A stretch of 64,000 nt of DNA, from assembly GCA_002355495.1 (NCBI GenBank), contig AP017424.1, positions 6,451,501 to 6,515,500 on the forward strand, in the 5' to 3' direction. Positions 28,169 to 36,122 of the stretch are shown piece after piece (the first letter of the stretch is position 1; every line of letters starts with the position of its first letter). The notes beneath the pieces were generated by a model. It searched no databases. It saw only the letters and a program-made list of their open reading frames with translations, and had not been told where the DNA came from. The position numbers were made by a program, and so were the translations under genes. This DNA is from Streptomyces laurentii (GTDB lineage Bacteria; Actinomycetota; Actinomycetes; Streptomycetales; Streptomycetaceae).

Positions 28169-29083
28169 TCAGGCCTGCGGGCCGGAGAGACGCTCGACGG
28201 CGCGCAGCAGGGCCGAGTGGTCCAGGCCCCCGTCGCCCTGGGCGCGCAGGGAGGCGACGAGCTGGGCGACCACGGCGCCCACGGGCAGGGCCGCGCCGAC
28301 GGTGCGGGCGGCGTCGGTGACGATCCCCATGTCCTTGTGGTGGAGGTCGATCCGGAAGCCGGGCCGGAAGTCCCGGTCGAGGAAGTTGTCCTTCTTGCGG
28401 GCCAGCACGGTGGAGCCGGCCAGGCCGCCGCCCAGCACGTCGAGCGCGGCCCGGAGGTCCACGCCGGACTTCTCCAGGAAGACCACGGCCTCGGCGCACG
28501 CCTGGATGTTGACGGCGACGACGAGCTGGTTGGCGGCCTTCACCGTCTGGCCGGAACCGTGCGGGCCGCACAGGACGATGGTCTTGCCGAGCGCCTGGAA
28601 GAGCGGCAGCGCCGCGTCGAAGTCGGCCTGCTCGCCGCCCACCATGATGGACAGGACGGCCTCGACGGCCCCCGCCTCGCCGCCGGAGACCGGGGCGTCC
28701 AGGACGCGGACGCCCTTGTCCCGGGCGTTCTTCGCCAGGTCGACGGAGGTCTGCGGGGTGATCGACGACATGTCGATCAGCAGGGTGCCGGGCCTGGCGT
28801 GCGCCAGGATGCCGTCGGGGCCGTAGGCGATCGCCTCCACCTGCGGAGAGGCGGGCACCATCGTGATGACGACGTCCGCGTCCCGGACGGCCTCGGCGAT
28901 CGAGCCGGCCACGGTGCCGCCGGCGGCGGCCAGCCGGTCCAGCTTCTCCTGCTCCAGGGTGTGACCGGTCACCTGGTAACCGGCCTTGAGCAGGTTCTCG
29001 GACATGGGCGAGCCCATGATGCCGAGCCCGATCCAGGCGATCGTGGGGCGGGCCGGCGGGGAGGAGTCGGCGGGAGTGCTCAT
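28169..29083 (-). CDS. glxR: 2-hydroxy-3-oxopropionate (tartronate semialdehyde) reductase
   Basis: 304 residues from ATG 29083. A beta-hydroxyacid dehydrogenase with the NAD(P) loop IGLGIMGSPM, substrate motif DAPVSGGEAGA and catalytic Lys in GQTVKAANQLVV. It reduces tartronate semialdehyde, the product of gcl, to glycerate. It lies 45 bp downstream of hyi on the same strand, so the two form an operon read from the promoter at 30013-30042. Confidence 0.94.
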   Translation of the reverse strand: MSTPADSSPPARPTIAWIGLGIMGSPMSENLLKAGYQVTGHTLEQEKLDRLAAAGGTVAGSIAEAVRDADVVITMVPASPQVEAIAYGPDGILAHARPGTLLIDMSSITPQTSVDLAKNARDKGVRVLDAPVSGGEAGAVEAVLSIMVGGEQADFDAALPLFQALGKTIVLCGPHGSGQTVKAANQLVVAVNIQACAEAVVFLEKSGVDLRAALDVLGGGLAGSTVLARKKDNFLDRDFRPGFRIDLHHKDMGIVTDAARTVGAALPVGAVVAQLVASLRAQGDGGLDHSALLRAVERLSGPQA

Positions 29084-29128
29084 GGTGAGGGTGCCTCTCG
29101 ATGCGGGGGTACGGGGAAGGGGGCCGGG

Positions 29129-29962
29129 TCAGCGCGCGGCGCGGGCCTCGACGGGGAGCCAGTCGAAGGACGCGGCGGCGTCGGCGGCCTTGTACTCCAG
29201 GCCCACGTAGCCGTCGTAGCCGGCCTCCCGCAGCTCGTCGAGCAGCCGCTCCAGGGGGAGTTCGCCGGTGCCCGGGGCGCCGCGGCCCGGCATGTCCGCG
29301 ATCTGGACGTGCCCGGTCCGGTCCGCGTAGCGGGCGATGACGCCACTGACGTCCTCGCCGTTCATGGCCAGGTGGTAGACGTCGAGCAGGAACCGGGCGT
29401 TGCCGAGTCCGGTGGCCGCGTCGACCCGGTCCACGATCTCGATCGCGGCGGGCGCGCTCACCAGCGGGTAGAGCGGCGACTCGGGCCGGTTGAGGGTCTC
29501 GATCAGCAGGATCGCGCCGACCCGGTGGGCCGCGCGGGCGGCCAGGACCAGGTTCTCCAGGGCCAGTTCGTCCTGGACGGCCGTGTCCGCACCCTCGACG
29601 CGGTTGCCGTAGAGCGCGTTGAGCGCCGTACAACCCACCGAGGCGGCGAAGTCCGCGGCGACGTCGATGTTCGCCCGGAAGCGGTCCGACTCCTCGCCGG
29701 GCACGGAGACCGCGCCGCGGTCCGGTCCGGGGAGCCGCCCCGCGTAGAAGTTGAGGCCCACGAGCCGGGTGCCGGCGTCGTCGAGCGCCTGCTTCAGGGC
29801 GTCGAGTTCGCCCTGCTCGGGGGTGGGGGTGTCGATCCAGGGCCACCACAGCTCGACCGCGGTGAAGCCGGCCGCGGCGGCGGCCGCGGGGCGCTCCAGG
29901 AGCGGGAGTTCCGTGAAGAGGATCGACAGGTTCACATCGAAGCGCTGGTCCGGGTATCCCAT
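29129..29962 (-). CDS. hyi: Hydroxypyruvate isomerase
   Basis: 277 residues from ATG 29962 (MGYPDQRFDVNLSILFTELP). An AP-endonuclease-2/xylose-isomerase-like TIM barrel with metal ligands in IETLNRPE, LLDVYHLAMNGEDV, VQIADMPGRGAPGTGEL and GLEYK. It interconverts hydroxypyruvate and tartronate semialdehyde beside gcl and glxR. First gene of the hyi-glxR operon, with an AllR-type palindrome 17 bp before its ATG. Confidence 0.93.
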   Translation of the reverse strand: MGYPDQRFDVNLSILFTELPLLERPAAAAAAGFTAVELWWPWIDTPTPEQGELDALKQALDDAGTRLVGLNFYAGRLPGPDRGAVSVPGEESDRFRANIDVAADFAASVGCTALNALYGNRVEGADTAVQDELALENLVLAARAAHRVGAILLIETLNRPESPLYPLVSAPAAIEIVDRVDAATGLGNARFLLDVYHLAMNGEDVSGVIARYADRTGHVQIADMPGRGAPGTGELPLERLLDELREAGYDGYVGLEYKAADAAASFDWLPVEARAAR

Positions 29963-29978
29963 GAGGATGCGGCGCTCC

Positions 29979-29993
29979 TTCCGTATTGCGGAA
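29979..29993. promoter_or_regulatory. AllR-type operator upstream of hyi-glxR
   Basis: TTCCGTATTGCGGAA, a 15-bp palindrome 17 bp before the hyi ATG. It lies about 20 bp downstream of the predicted -10, the same geometry as at gcl. Confidence 0.75.
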
Positions 29994-30012
29994 GTAACTT
30001 TCTGTCTGCCGG

Positions 30013-30042
30013 AATGCTCTCGATGGGCGGCGCACTTGTCAA
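30013..30042 (-). promoter_or_regulatory. Predicted promoter of hyi-glxR
   Basis: Reverse strand: consensus -35 TTGACA (30042-30037), an 18-bp spacer, -10-like AGCATT (30018-30013). Confidence 0.55.
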
Positions 30043-30099
30043 GAGGTCCCCGCAGGTCCAGGGCTGCCACCGGGCCGGGGCGGGCCGTAGCGTGGGGGC

Positions 30100-30420
30100 A
30101 TGGTGCGTTTGAGAGTGGAGTTCACGACCGAGCCGTTCGACCTCGACGAGGCGCCGGCGCACGCGGTCGTGGCTCGTGAGGTCATCCAGTCCGCGTCGCT
30201 GGACGCGGTGGATGTCGGCCCCTTCGGCAATACGGCGGAAGGGGGCGCCGACGCGGTGCTGAGCGCGGTCGGCGTACTGCTGCGCGAATCCCTGGAGGCC
30301 GGGGCGACCCGGGTCTCGCTTCAGGTCAACGTGATCGGCGAGGACGAAGGCGTAGGCGACATCGGCGGCGGCCGGGGGGCGGCCGGCGACGGCGCGATCC
30401 TCCAGGGGGGTGGGAAGTGA
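30100..30420 (+). CDS. Small MTH1187/YkoF-like (thiamine-binding fold) protein
   Basis: 106 residues from ATG 30100 (a GTG one codon later is an alternative). The ferredoxin-like pattern EVIQSASLDAVDVGPFGNTA, EGGADAVLSAVGVLLRESLE and AGATRVSLQVNVI follows the DUF77/MTH1187 family, whose members bind thiamine or related small molecules. The tail is Gly-rich. The stop overlaps the next gene's start (GTGA), so the two are coupled. Why it sits beside purine catabolism is unknown; it may sense a ligand for the adjacent DNA-binding protein. Confidence 0.6.
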   Translation: MVRLRVEFTTEPFDLDEAPAHAVVAREVIQSASLDAVDVGPFGNTAEGGADAVLSAVGVLLRESLEAGATRVSLQVNVIGEDEGVGDIGGGRGAAGDGAILQGGGK

Positions 30421-30803
30421 CCGAGCATCCGCTGATCGCTGCGGTGAAGCCGCTGGTCGACGCCGTGGGTGCCGAGCTGCTGGGGCCGGAGCAGGCCGAG
30501 GGGGACGACGTCGTCCTCGCCTGGGAGGGCGAGGACGTGCTCGCCGTGCGGCTGCCGCGGCTGTCGGAGTCCCTGGACCACATCCTCGCGGCGATGGAGC
30601 GGCGGCACGGGATGCCGCTGTCCGGACTGGACCGCAAGGCGAAGCAGGAAGTCGTGCGGATCCTGGAAGCGCGCGGTGCGTTTTCCGTGCGCCATGGAGT
30701 GGAGACGGTGGCGGGCGCCCTGGGCGTCTCGCGCTTCACCATCTACAACTACCTCAACCGGGAGACCGCTCTGACCAGGGAAAAGGCTGTCAAAGAGGCC
30801 TAG
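30417..30803 (+). CDS. Small helix-turn-helix protein upstream of the urate operon
   Basis: 128 residues from GTG 30417. The C-terminal HTH can be read in FSVRHGVETVAGALGVSRFTIYNYLNRE, a Fis/PucR-like arrangement. The N-terminal half (LLGPEQAEGDDVVLAWEGEDVLAVRLP) is a small beta domain. It is the nearest DNA-binding protein to the TTCAAC-N5-GTTGAC operator 78 bp after its stop and is a candidate, though untested, regulator of urate oxidase and catalase. Confidence 0.75.
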   Translation: MTEHPLIAAVKPLVDAVGAELLGPEQAEGDDVVLAWEGEDVLAVRLPRLSESLDHILAAMERRHGMPLSGLDRKAKQEVVRILEARGAFSVRHGVETVAGALGVSRFTIYNYLNRETALTREKAVKEA

Positions 30804-30880
30804 TTGAGCGCCTTGGAAGCCTTGTGTGACCACAAGCCGTCGCCCATGTTTCGGGGTGGCGGCTTTCGTGTCACCAACTT

Positions 30881-30922
30881 TTCAACAAACTGTTGACGTT
30901 GTGTTGCGGAGGGCGTTAGCTA
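30881..30922 (+). promoter_or_regulatory. uraD-uraH-urate oxidase promoter with TTCAAC-N5-GTTGAC operator
   Basis: The palindrome TTCAACAAACTGTTGAC (30881-30897) overlaps the -35 TTGACG (30893-30898); an 18-bp spacer precedes the -10 TAGCTA (30917-30922). Sequence and spacing match the katA promoter. Confidence 0.78.
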
Positions 30923-30970
30923 TCCGCAGCCCGTCCGACGCACAGCGAAAAACAGCCACGGAGGCATCCC

Positions 30971-31486
30971 GTGACGTCAGGTACGACACCGGGCCTCACC
31001 CGGTTCAACACCTCGGCGGAGGGCGACGCGATCGCCGCGCTCCACGAGGTGTGCGCCAGCTCGGCGTGGGGAAGCAGGATCCTCGCCCAGCGCCCGTACA
31101 CCTCCGCCGAAGCCCTCCTTCTCGCCAGCGACGCCGCCACGGCCGAACTGACGGACGAGGACCTGGCGGAGGCCATGGCGGGGCATCCGCCGATCGGGCG
31201 ACCCAAGCCGGGGGACCCCACCTCCTCCCGTGAACAGAGCGGGATGGCCGGCGCCTCCGCGGAGCTCAAGGCCGAGATGCTCGAACTCGACCTGGCCTAC
31301 CAGGAGCGGTTCGGTCATGTCTTCCTCGTCTGCGCCACCGGCCGGACCGGTGCGCAGATGCGCGACGCGATCCGGGAACGGATCGGCAACTCGCCCGAGC
31401 GGGAGCGGGAGATCGTCCGCACCGAACTGGGCAAGATCAACCGCATCCGGCTGACCCGTCTCGTACACACCGAGGAATCGAACTGA
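30971..31486 (+). CDS. uraD: OHCU decarboxylase (2-oxo-4-hydroxy-4-carboxy-5-ureidoimidazoline decarboxylase)
   Basis: 171 residues from GTG 30971. The catalytic His is in AGHPPIG, with SREQSG (substrate-binding Glu/Ser) and FGHVFLVCATGRT motifs typical of UraD. It converts OHCU to S-allantoin, the last step of urate oxidation. First gene of the uraD-uraH-urate oxidase operon; its stop overlaps the uraH start (TGATG). Confidence 0.95.
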   Translation: MTSGTTPGLTRFNTSAEGDAIAALHEVCASSAWGSRILAQRPYTSAEALLLASDAATAELTDEDLAEAMAGHPPIGRPKPGDPTSSREQSGMAGASAELKAEMLELDLAYQERFGHVFLVCATGRTGAQMRDAIRERIGNSPEREREIVRTELGKINRIRLTRLVHTEESN

Positions 31487-31893
31487 TGAGCACCGACGAC
31501 ACCGCCTCCGTGTCCACCCACATCCTGGACACCAGCATCGGCCGCCCGGCCGAGGGCGTCGCCATCACGCTCGCGGCCCGCGCCGGCTCCGGCGGGGACT
31601 GGGCCGCCCTGGGCGGCTCCGCCACCGACGCCGACGGGCGCTGCAAGGACCTCCCGGCCCTGCCGGTGGGCACGACTCACGTACGGCTCGGCTTCGAAAC
31701 CGAGGCGTACTTCCTGAGCAAGCAGAAAAGGCAAGCCGAGGCGCAGCAGGACGCCCCCGCGAATCGGGACAGTGGTGCGGCCGGTGTCTTCTTCCCGGAG
31801 GTGGCGATCACGTTCGCCGTCGTCCCGGGCGAGCACTACCACGTACCGCTGCTGCTCAATCCGTTCGGCTACTCCGTTTACCGAGGGAGCTAG
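31486..31893 (+). CDS. uraH: 5-hydroxyisourate hydrolase
   Basis: 135 residues from ATG 31486. A transthyretin-related protein with the active-site His in VSTHILDTSIGRPA, RCKDLP, a second His in HYHVPLLLNPFGYS, and the signature C-terminus YRGS. It hydrolyses 5-hydroxyisourate made by urate oxidase. An insert of about 12 residues (AEAQQDAPANRD) occurs before the last strands. Translationally coupled to uraD, and 6 bp before urate oxidase. Confidence 0.96.
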   Translation: MSTDDTASVSTHILDTSIGRPAEGVAITLAARAGSGGDWAALGGSATDADGRCKDLPALPVGTTHVRLGFETEAYFLSKQKRQAEAQQDAPANRDSGAAGVFFPEVAITFAVVPGEHYHVPLLLNPFGYSVYRGS

Positions 31894-31899
31894 CAGACC

Positions 31900-32838
31900 A
31901 TGACATCCCCTTCCCACCCGGTGGTCCTCGGCCAGAACCAGTACGGCAAGGCGGAGAACCGCGTCGTCAAGATCACCCGCGACGGCGGTACCCACCACAT
32001 CAAGGACCTCAACGTCTCCGTCGCCCTCTCCGGCGACCTCTCCGACCTCCACCTCACCGGCTCCAACGCCCACTGCCTCCCCACCGACACGACGAAGAAC
32101 ACCGTCTTCGCGTTCGCCAAGGAGTACGGCATCGAGTCCGCCGAGCAGTTCGGCATCCACCTCGCCCGGCACTTCGTGACGAGCCAGGAGCCCATCCACC
32201 GGGCCCGGATCCGGATCGAGGAGTACGCCTGGGAGCGCATCGCCGGCTCCGACGCCAACTCCCGCTTCATCGGCGCCGACGAGGTCAACCACTCCTTCGT
32301 CCGCAAGGGGCAGGAGACTCGCGTCACCCAGATCACCTACGACGGCGAGAAGTGGGAGGTCGTCTCCGGCCTCAAGGACCTCGTCGTCATGAACTCCACG
32401 CACTCGGAGTTCTGGGGCTACATCAAGGACAAGTACACCACCCTCCAGGAGGCGTACGACCGCATCCTCGCCACCACGGTCTCCGGCCGCTGGCGGTTCA
32501 ACTGGACCGACGACGAGCAGCGGATGCCGAACTGGGAGCGGTCCTACGAGCAGACGCGGAAGCACATGCTCGAGGCGTTCGCCGAGACGTACTCGTACTC
32601 GCTCCAGCAGACCCTCTACCAGATGGCCACGCGGATCATCACCCACCGCGCGGAGATCGACGAGGTCCGCTTCTCGCTCCCCAACAAGCACCACTTCCTG
32701 GTCGACCTCGAGCCCTTCGGCCTGAAGAACGAGAACGAGGTCTACTACGCCGCCGACCGCATGTACGGCCTCATCGAGGCCACCGTCCTGAGGGACGGCG
32801 CGACGGCGCAGATCCCGGTCGACATGACCAACCTCTAA
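31900..32838 (+). CDS. Urate oxidase (uricase)
   Basis: 312 residues from ATG 31900. Cofactor-free uricase with the N-terminal lysine motif QNQYGKAENRVVK, the catalytic Thr region PTDTTKNTVFAFAKEYGI, the NHSF motif and HHFLVDLEPFGLKNENEVYY. It oxidises urate to 5-hydroxyisourate and releases H2O2, which explains shared control with catalase. Third gene of the uraD operon. Gene names for bacterial uricase vary (pucL, uox, uaZ), so I leave the symbol blank. Confidence 0.96.
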   Translation: MTSPSHPVVLGQNQYGKAENRVVKITRDGGTHHIKDLNVSVALSGDLSDLHLTGSNAHCLPTDTTKNTVFAFAKEYGIESAEQFGIHLARHFVTSQEPIHRARIRIEEYAWERIAGSDANSRFIGADEVNHSFVRKGQETRVTQITYDGEKWEVVSGLKDLVVMNSTHSEFWGYIKDKYTTLQEAYDRILATTVSGRWRFNWTDDEQRMPNWERSYEQTRKHMLEAFAETYSYSLQQTLYQMATRIITHRAEIDEVRFSLPNKHHFLVDLEPFGLKNENEVYYAADRMYGLIEATVLRDGATAQIPVDMTNL

Positions 32839-32907
32839 GCGGCCCTGAGCGTGCCCCCGCCCGTCCCGCAGCCGGGCGGGGGCCCGCCAGACCGGAGGGA
32901 ACATCCC

Positions 32908-34311
32908 ATGGCTCAGCCTGCACAAGGGCCGGCACCCGCCGAAGGCCCGTGTTCCGTCTCCCCGTCCGCCCCGGGCTGCCACCCGGTGGACGAGAAACTC
33001 CCCGCCTCGCGGCTCCTTCCCGCGGCGCTCCAGCACATCGCCGCCATGTACGCCGGGGTCGTCACCCCGCCGCTCATCATCGGCCAGGCCGTCGGCCTGG
33101 ACGTGGGCGGCATGACCCGGCTCATCGCCGCGAGCCTGCTCATCGCGGGCTGCGCCACCATCCTGCAGACCCTCGGCCTCGGCCGCTTCGCCGGCAACCG
33201 TCTGCCGTTCGTCAACGCGGCCTCCTCGGCCGGCATCGCGCCCATGCTCGCGATCGCCGAGACCAGCACCAAGGGGCACCAACTCGCCGCCATCTACGGG
33301 GCGGTGATGGTCGCGGGCGTCTTCTGCCTCGCCATCGGGCCCTTCTTCGGGAGGCTCCTGCGCTTCTTCCCGCCGCTCGTCACCGGCGTCGTCATCACCC
33401 TCATCGGGGTCACCCTGATGCCCGTCCCGGTGGGCTGGGCCCAGGGCGGCGACAAGAACGCCGCCGACTTCGGCTCCATGAAGTACCTGGCGCTCGCCGC
33501 CTTCACCCTCGTCGTCATCCTGCTCTTCCAGCGCTTCGGCAGAGGCTTCGTCAAGCAGGTCGCCCTGCTGCTCGGCCTGTTCACCGGCACCCTCGCCGCC
33601 GTCCCCTTCGGCATGGCGGACTTCACCGCCCTGCGGGAGGCGCCGATCGCCGCGCTGCCCACCCCCTTCGCCTTCGGCACCCCCGAGTTCCACCCCGCCG
33701 CGATCCTCTCCCTGTGCCTGGTCATGCTGGTCCTGATGACCGAGTCCAGCGCCGGCATGCTCGCCCTCGGCGAGATCTGCGACCGGCCCAGCGACGGCGG
33801 CACCCTCACCCGCGGCCTGCGCACCGACGGCCTCGCCACCCTCCTCGGCCCCGTCGTCGGCGGCTTCCCCACCTCCGCCTTCGCGCAGAACGTCGGCGTG
33901 GTCTCGCTGACCCGGGTGCGCAGCCGGTACGTCGTCGCCGTCGCCGGCGGCGCCCTGCTGGTCCTCGGCGCTTTCCCGGTGCTCGGCGCGGTCGTCTCCC
34001 TCGTCCCCATGCCGGTCCTCGGCGGCGCGGGCATCGTGCTCTTCGGCTCGATCGCCGTCAGCGGGATCCGCACCCTCGCCGAAGCCGGTCTCGACGACAG
34101 CTCCCACATCATCCTGGTGGCCGTCGCGCTCGGCGCGGGCATCATCCCGCTCGCCTCCCCCACCTTCTACGCCGGATTCCCCGCCTGGGCGCAGACCGTG
34201 CTCGGCTCCGGCATCAGCGCGGGCGCGCTCGTCGCCGTCCTGCTGAACCTGTTCTTCCATCACCTCGGCACCCGGCCCCGCCGGACCGCCCCAACATTCG
34301 ACACCCCCTGA
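32908..34311 (+). CDS. NCS2 family purine/urate permease
   Basis: 467 residues from ATG 32908, with GGAGGG 8 nt upstream. NCS2 features: N-terminal HPVDEKLP, ALQHIAAMYAGVVTPPLIIG, the signature QNVGVVSLTRVRSRYV and about 14 membrane segments, with the substrate-site Glu in MTESSAGMLALGE. Placed 69 bp after urate oxidase, it most likely imports urate or xanthine with protons. A paralogue lies two genes downstream. Confidence 0.93.
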   Translation: MAQPAQGPAPAEGPCSVSPSAPGCHPVDEKLPASRLLPAALQHIAAMYAGVVTPPLIIGQAVGLDVGGMTRLIAASLLIAGCATILQTLGLGRFAGNRLPFVNAASSAGIAPMLAIAETSTKGHQLAAIYGAVMVAGVFCLAIGPFFGRLLRFFPPLVTGVVITLIGVTLMPVPVGWAQGGDKNAADFGSMKYLALAAFTLVVILLFQRFGRGFVKQVALLLGLFTGTLAAVPFGMADFTALREAPIAALPTPFAFGTPEFHPAAILSLCLVMLVLMTESSAGMLALGEICDRPSDGGTLTRGLRTDGLATLLGPVVGGFPTSAFAQNVGVVSLTRVRSRYVVAVAGGALLVLGAFPVLGAVVSLVPMPVLGGAGIVLFGSIAVSGIRTLAEAGLDDSSHIILVAVALGAGIIPLASPTFYAGFPAWAQTVLGSGISAGALVAVLLNLFFHHLGTRPRRTAPTFDTP

Positions 34312-34409
34312 GCGGGTGCCGGGGCCTCGCACACCCGGCACGATCGGCAGGGAACCCCGCAGGGTCCCGCCGTATCCGACCGTCCCCCTGGAGCGAAGGA
34401 AGAACAGCG

Positions 34410-35801
34410 ATGGCAGCACCTTCGGCACCACCCCGGCGGATCGTGATCGAGAACGCGGCGATCGCGACCGTGGACACGGCCGGCACCGAGTACGCCACCG
34501 GCCATCTCGTCGTCGCCGGCGAGCGGATCGAGTCCCTGGGCGCCGGACCGGCCCCCGAGGGACTGGCGGACGTGGACCGGCGGATCGACGCCACCGGCCA
34601 TCTGGTCACGCCGGGCCTCGTCAACACGCACCACCACTTCTACCAGTGGCTCACCCGCGGCCTCGCGACCGACCACAACCTCTTCGACTGGCTGGCCGCG
34701 CTCTACCCGACCTGGGCGCGGATCGACGAGCCGATGGTCAGGACGGCCGCCGAGGCCTCGCTGGCGATGATGGCCCGCGGCGGCGTCACCACCGCCATGG
34801 ACCACCACTACATCCACCCGCGCGGTACGGGCGACCTGTCCAGCGCCATCATCGGCGCCGCCCGCGACCTCGGCGTCCGCTTCACCCTCGCCCGCGGCTC
34901 GATGGACCGCGGCGAACGGGACGGCGGGCTGCCGCCGGACTTCGCCGTCGAGACCACCGAGGGCGCGCTCGCCGCGACCGAGGAGACCGTACGGCGCCAC
35001 CACGACGCTTCTTTCGGCGCCATGACCCAGGTGGCCGTCGCCCCCTGCTCGCCCTTCTCCATCTCCACCGAACTGCTGCGCGAGGGCGCGGCGCTCGGCC
35101 GCCGGCTCGGCGTGCGGATGCACACCCACGGCTCGGAGACGGTGGAGGAGGAGAAGTTCTGCCACGAATTGTTCGGCATGGGCCCGACCGACTACTTCGA
35201 GTCCACCGGCTTCCTCGGCTCGGACGTGTGGATGGCGCACTGCGTCCATATGAACGACACCGACATCGCCGCCTTCGCCCGCACCGGCACCGGCGTCGCC
35301 CACTGCCCCTCGTCCAACGCGCGTCTCGCCGCCGGCATCGCCCGCGTCCCCGACCTGCTCCGGGCGGGCGTCCCGGTCGGCCTCGGCGTCGACGGCACCG
35401 CCTCCAACGAGTCCGGCGAACTGCACACCGAACTGCGCAACGCGCTGCTCGTCAACCGCCTCGGCCCGCACCGCGAGGCCGCGCTCACCGCCCGGCAGGC
35501 ACTGCGCCTCGGCACCCACGGCGGCGCCCGGGTGCTCGGCCGCGCCGACGCCATCGGCTCCCTGGAACCCGGCAAACTCGCCGACCTCGTGCTGTGGAAG
35601 CTCGACGGCCTCGGCCACTCGTCGATCGCCGACCCGGTGGCCGCCCTGGTCCTCGGCCCGCCGGCGCCGGTCACCGCCTCCTTCGTCCACGGCCGGCAGA
35701 TCGTCGAGAACAACCGGATGCTCACCGCCGACGAGGACCGCATCGCGCGCGACGCGCGCACGGAGGCGCGGCGCCTGGCCCGTATCGCGGGACAGGACTG
35801 A
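34410..35801 (+). CDS. 8-oxoguanine deaminase
   Basis: 463 residues from ATG 34410 (GAAGGA upstream). Amidohydrolase fold with metal-binding NTHHHF, RMHTHGSE, AHCVHMN and GVDGTASNES motifs. This set, with HFYQWLTRGLATDHNLFDWL, matches 8-oxoguanine deaminases (ATZ/TRZ group). The product of 8-oxoguanine deamination is urate, so the enzyme feeds the uricase operon next door. It is flanked by the two NCS2 permeases; a role on another aminopurine cannot be excluded. Confidence 0.87.
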   Translation: MAAPSAPPRRIVIENAAIATVDTAGTEYATGHLVVAGERIESLGAGPAPEGLADVDRRIDATGHLVTPGLVNTHHHFYQWLTRGLATDHNLFDWLAALYPTWARIDEPMVRTAAEASLAMMARGGVTTAMDHHYIHPRGTGDLSSAIIGAARDLGVRFTLARGSMDRGERDGGLPPDFAVETTEGALAATEETVRRHHDASFGAMTQVAVAPCSPFSISTELLREGAALGRRLGVRMHTHGSETVEEEKFCHELFGMGPTDYFESTGFLGSDVWMAHCVHMNDTDIAAFARTGTGVAHCPSSNARLAAGIARVPDLLRAGVPVGLGVDGTASNESGELHTELRNALLVNRLGPHREAALTARQALRLGTHGGARVLGRADAIGSLEPGKLADLVLWKLDGLGHSSIADPVAALVLGPPAPVTASFVHGRQIVENNRMLTADEDRIARDARTEARRLARIAGQD

Positions 35802-36122
35802 CCCGCCCGAGAGAGTCCGGTCGAGGAGGACGGTCCCCGACCGGTCGTCACGGACCCGAGCGGGGTCCGCGGCAGCCGTGCCGGGCGGTGCCGTACGTCG
35901 AACGCGGACGGCATCCCCGGCACCGGCGCACCCGTGTCCGCATCCCCACCGGACACTCCGTCGGCATGTCGTCGCCCGCGGCGCGGGTACCTCACCGACG
36001 TGCGACCGCACCACCCTTCGCAGCACCCCGCAACGAGCCGCACCTCGTGCACCGCGCATCGCAACGCACCACCTCCCTGACATCCGCGTCACCGCCGACG
36101 CGTCACCGACCGGAGGACCGCC
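35802..36122. other. Intergenic stretch between 8-oxoguanine deaminase and second permease
   Basis: 321 bp. It should hold a promoter for the permease, but I see no -35/-10 pair, no TTCC-N7-GGAA or TTCAAC-N5-GTTGAA palindrome and no purine-riboswitch-like fold. Confidence 0.45.

Noticed and set aside
30223..30240. TTCGGCAATACGGCGGAA as another AllR-type site
   Set aside because: Spacing is 3 bp longer than the 15-bp motif and it lies inside a coding region.
32839..36122. Purine riboswitch before the NCS2 permeases
   Set aside because: No conserved three-way-junction core or terminator/antiterminator pair could be found in either leader.
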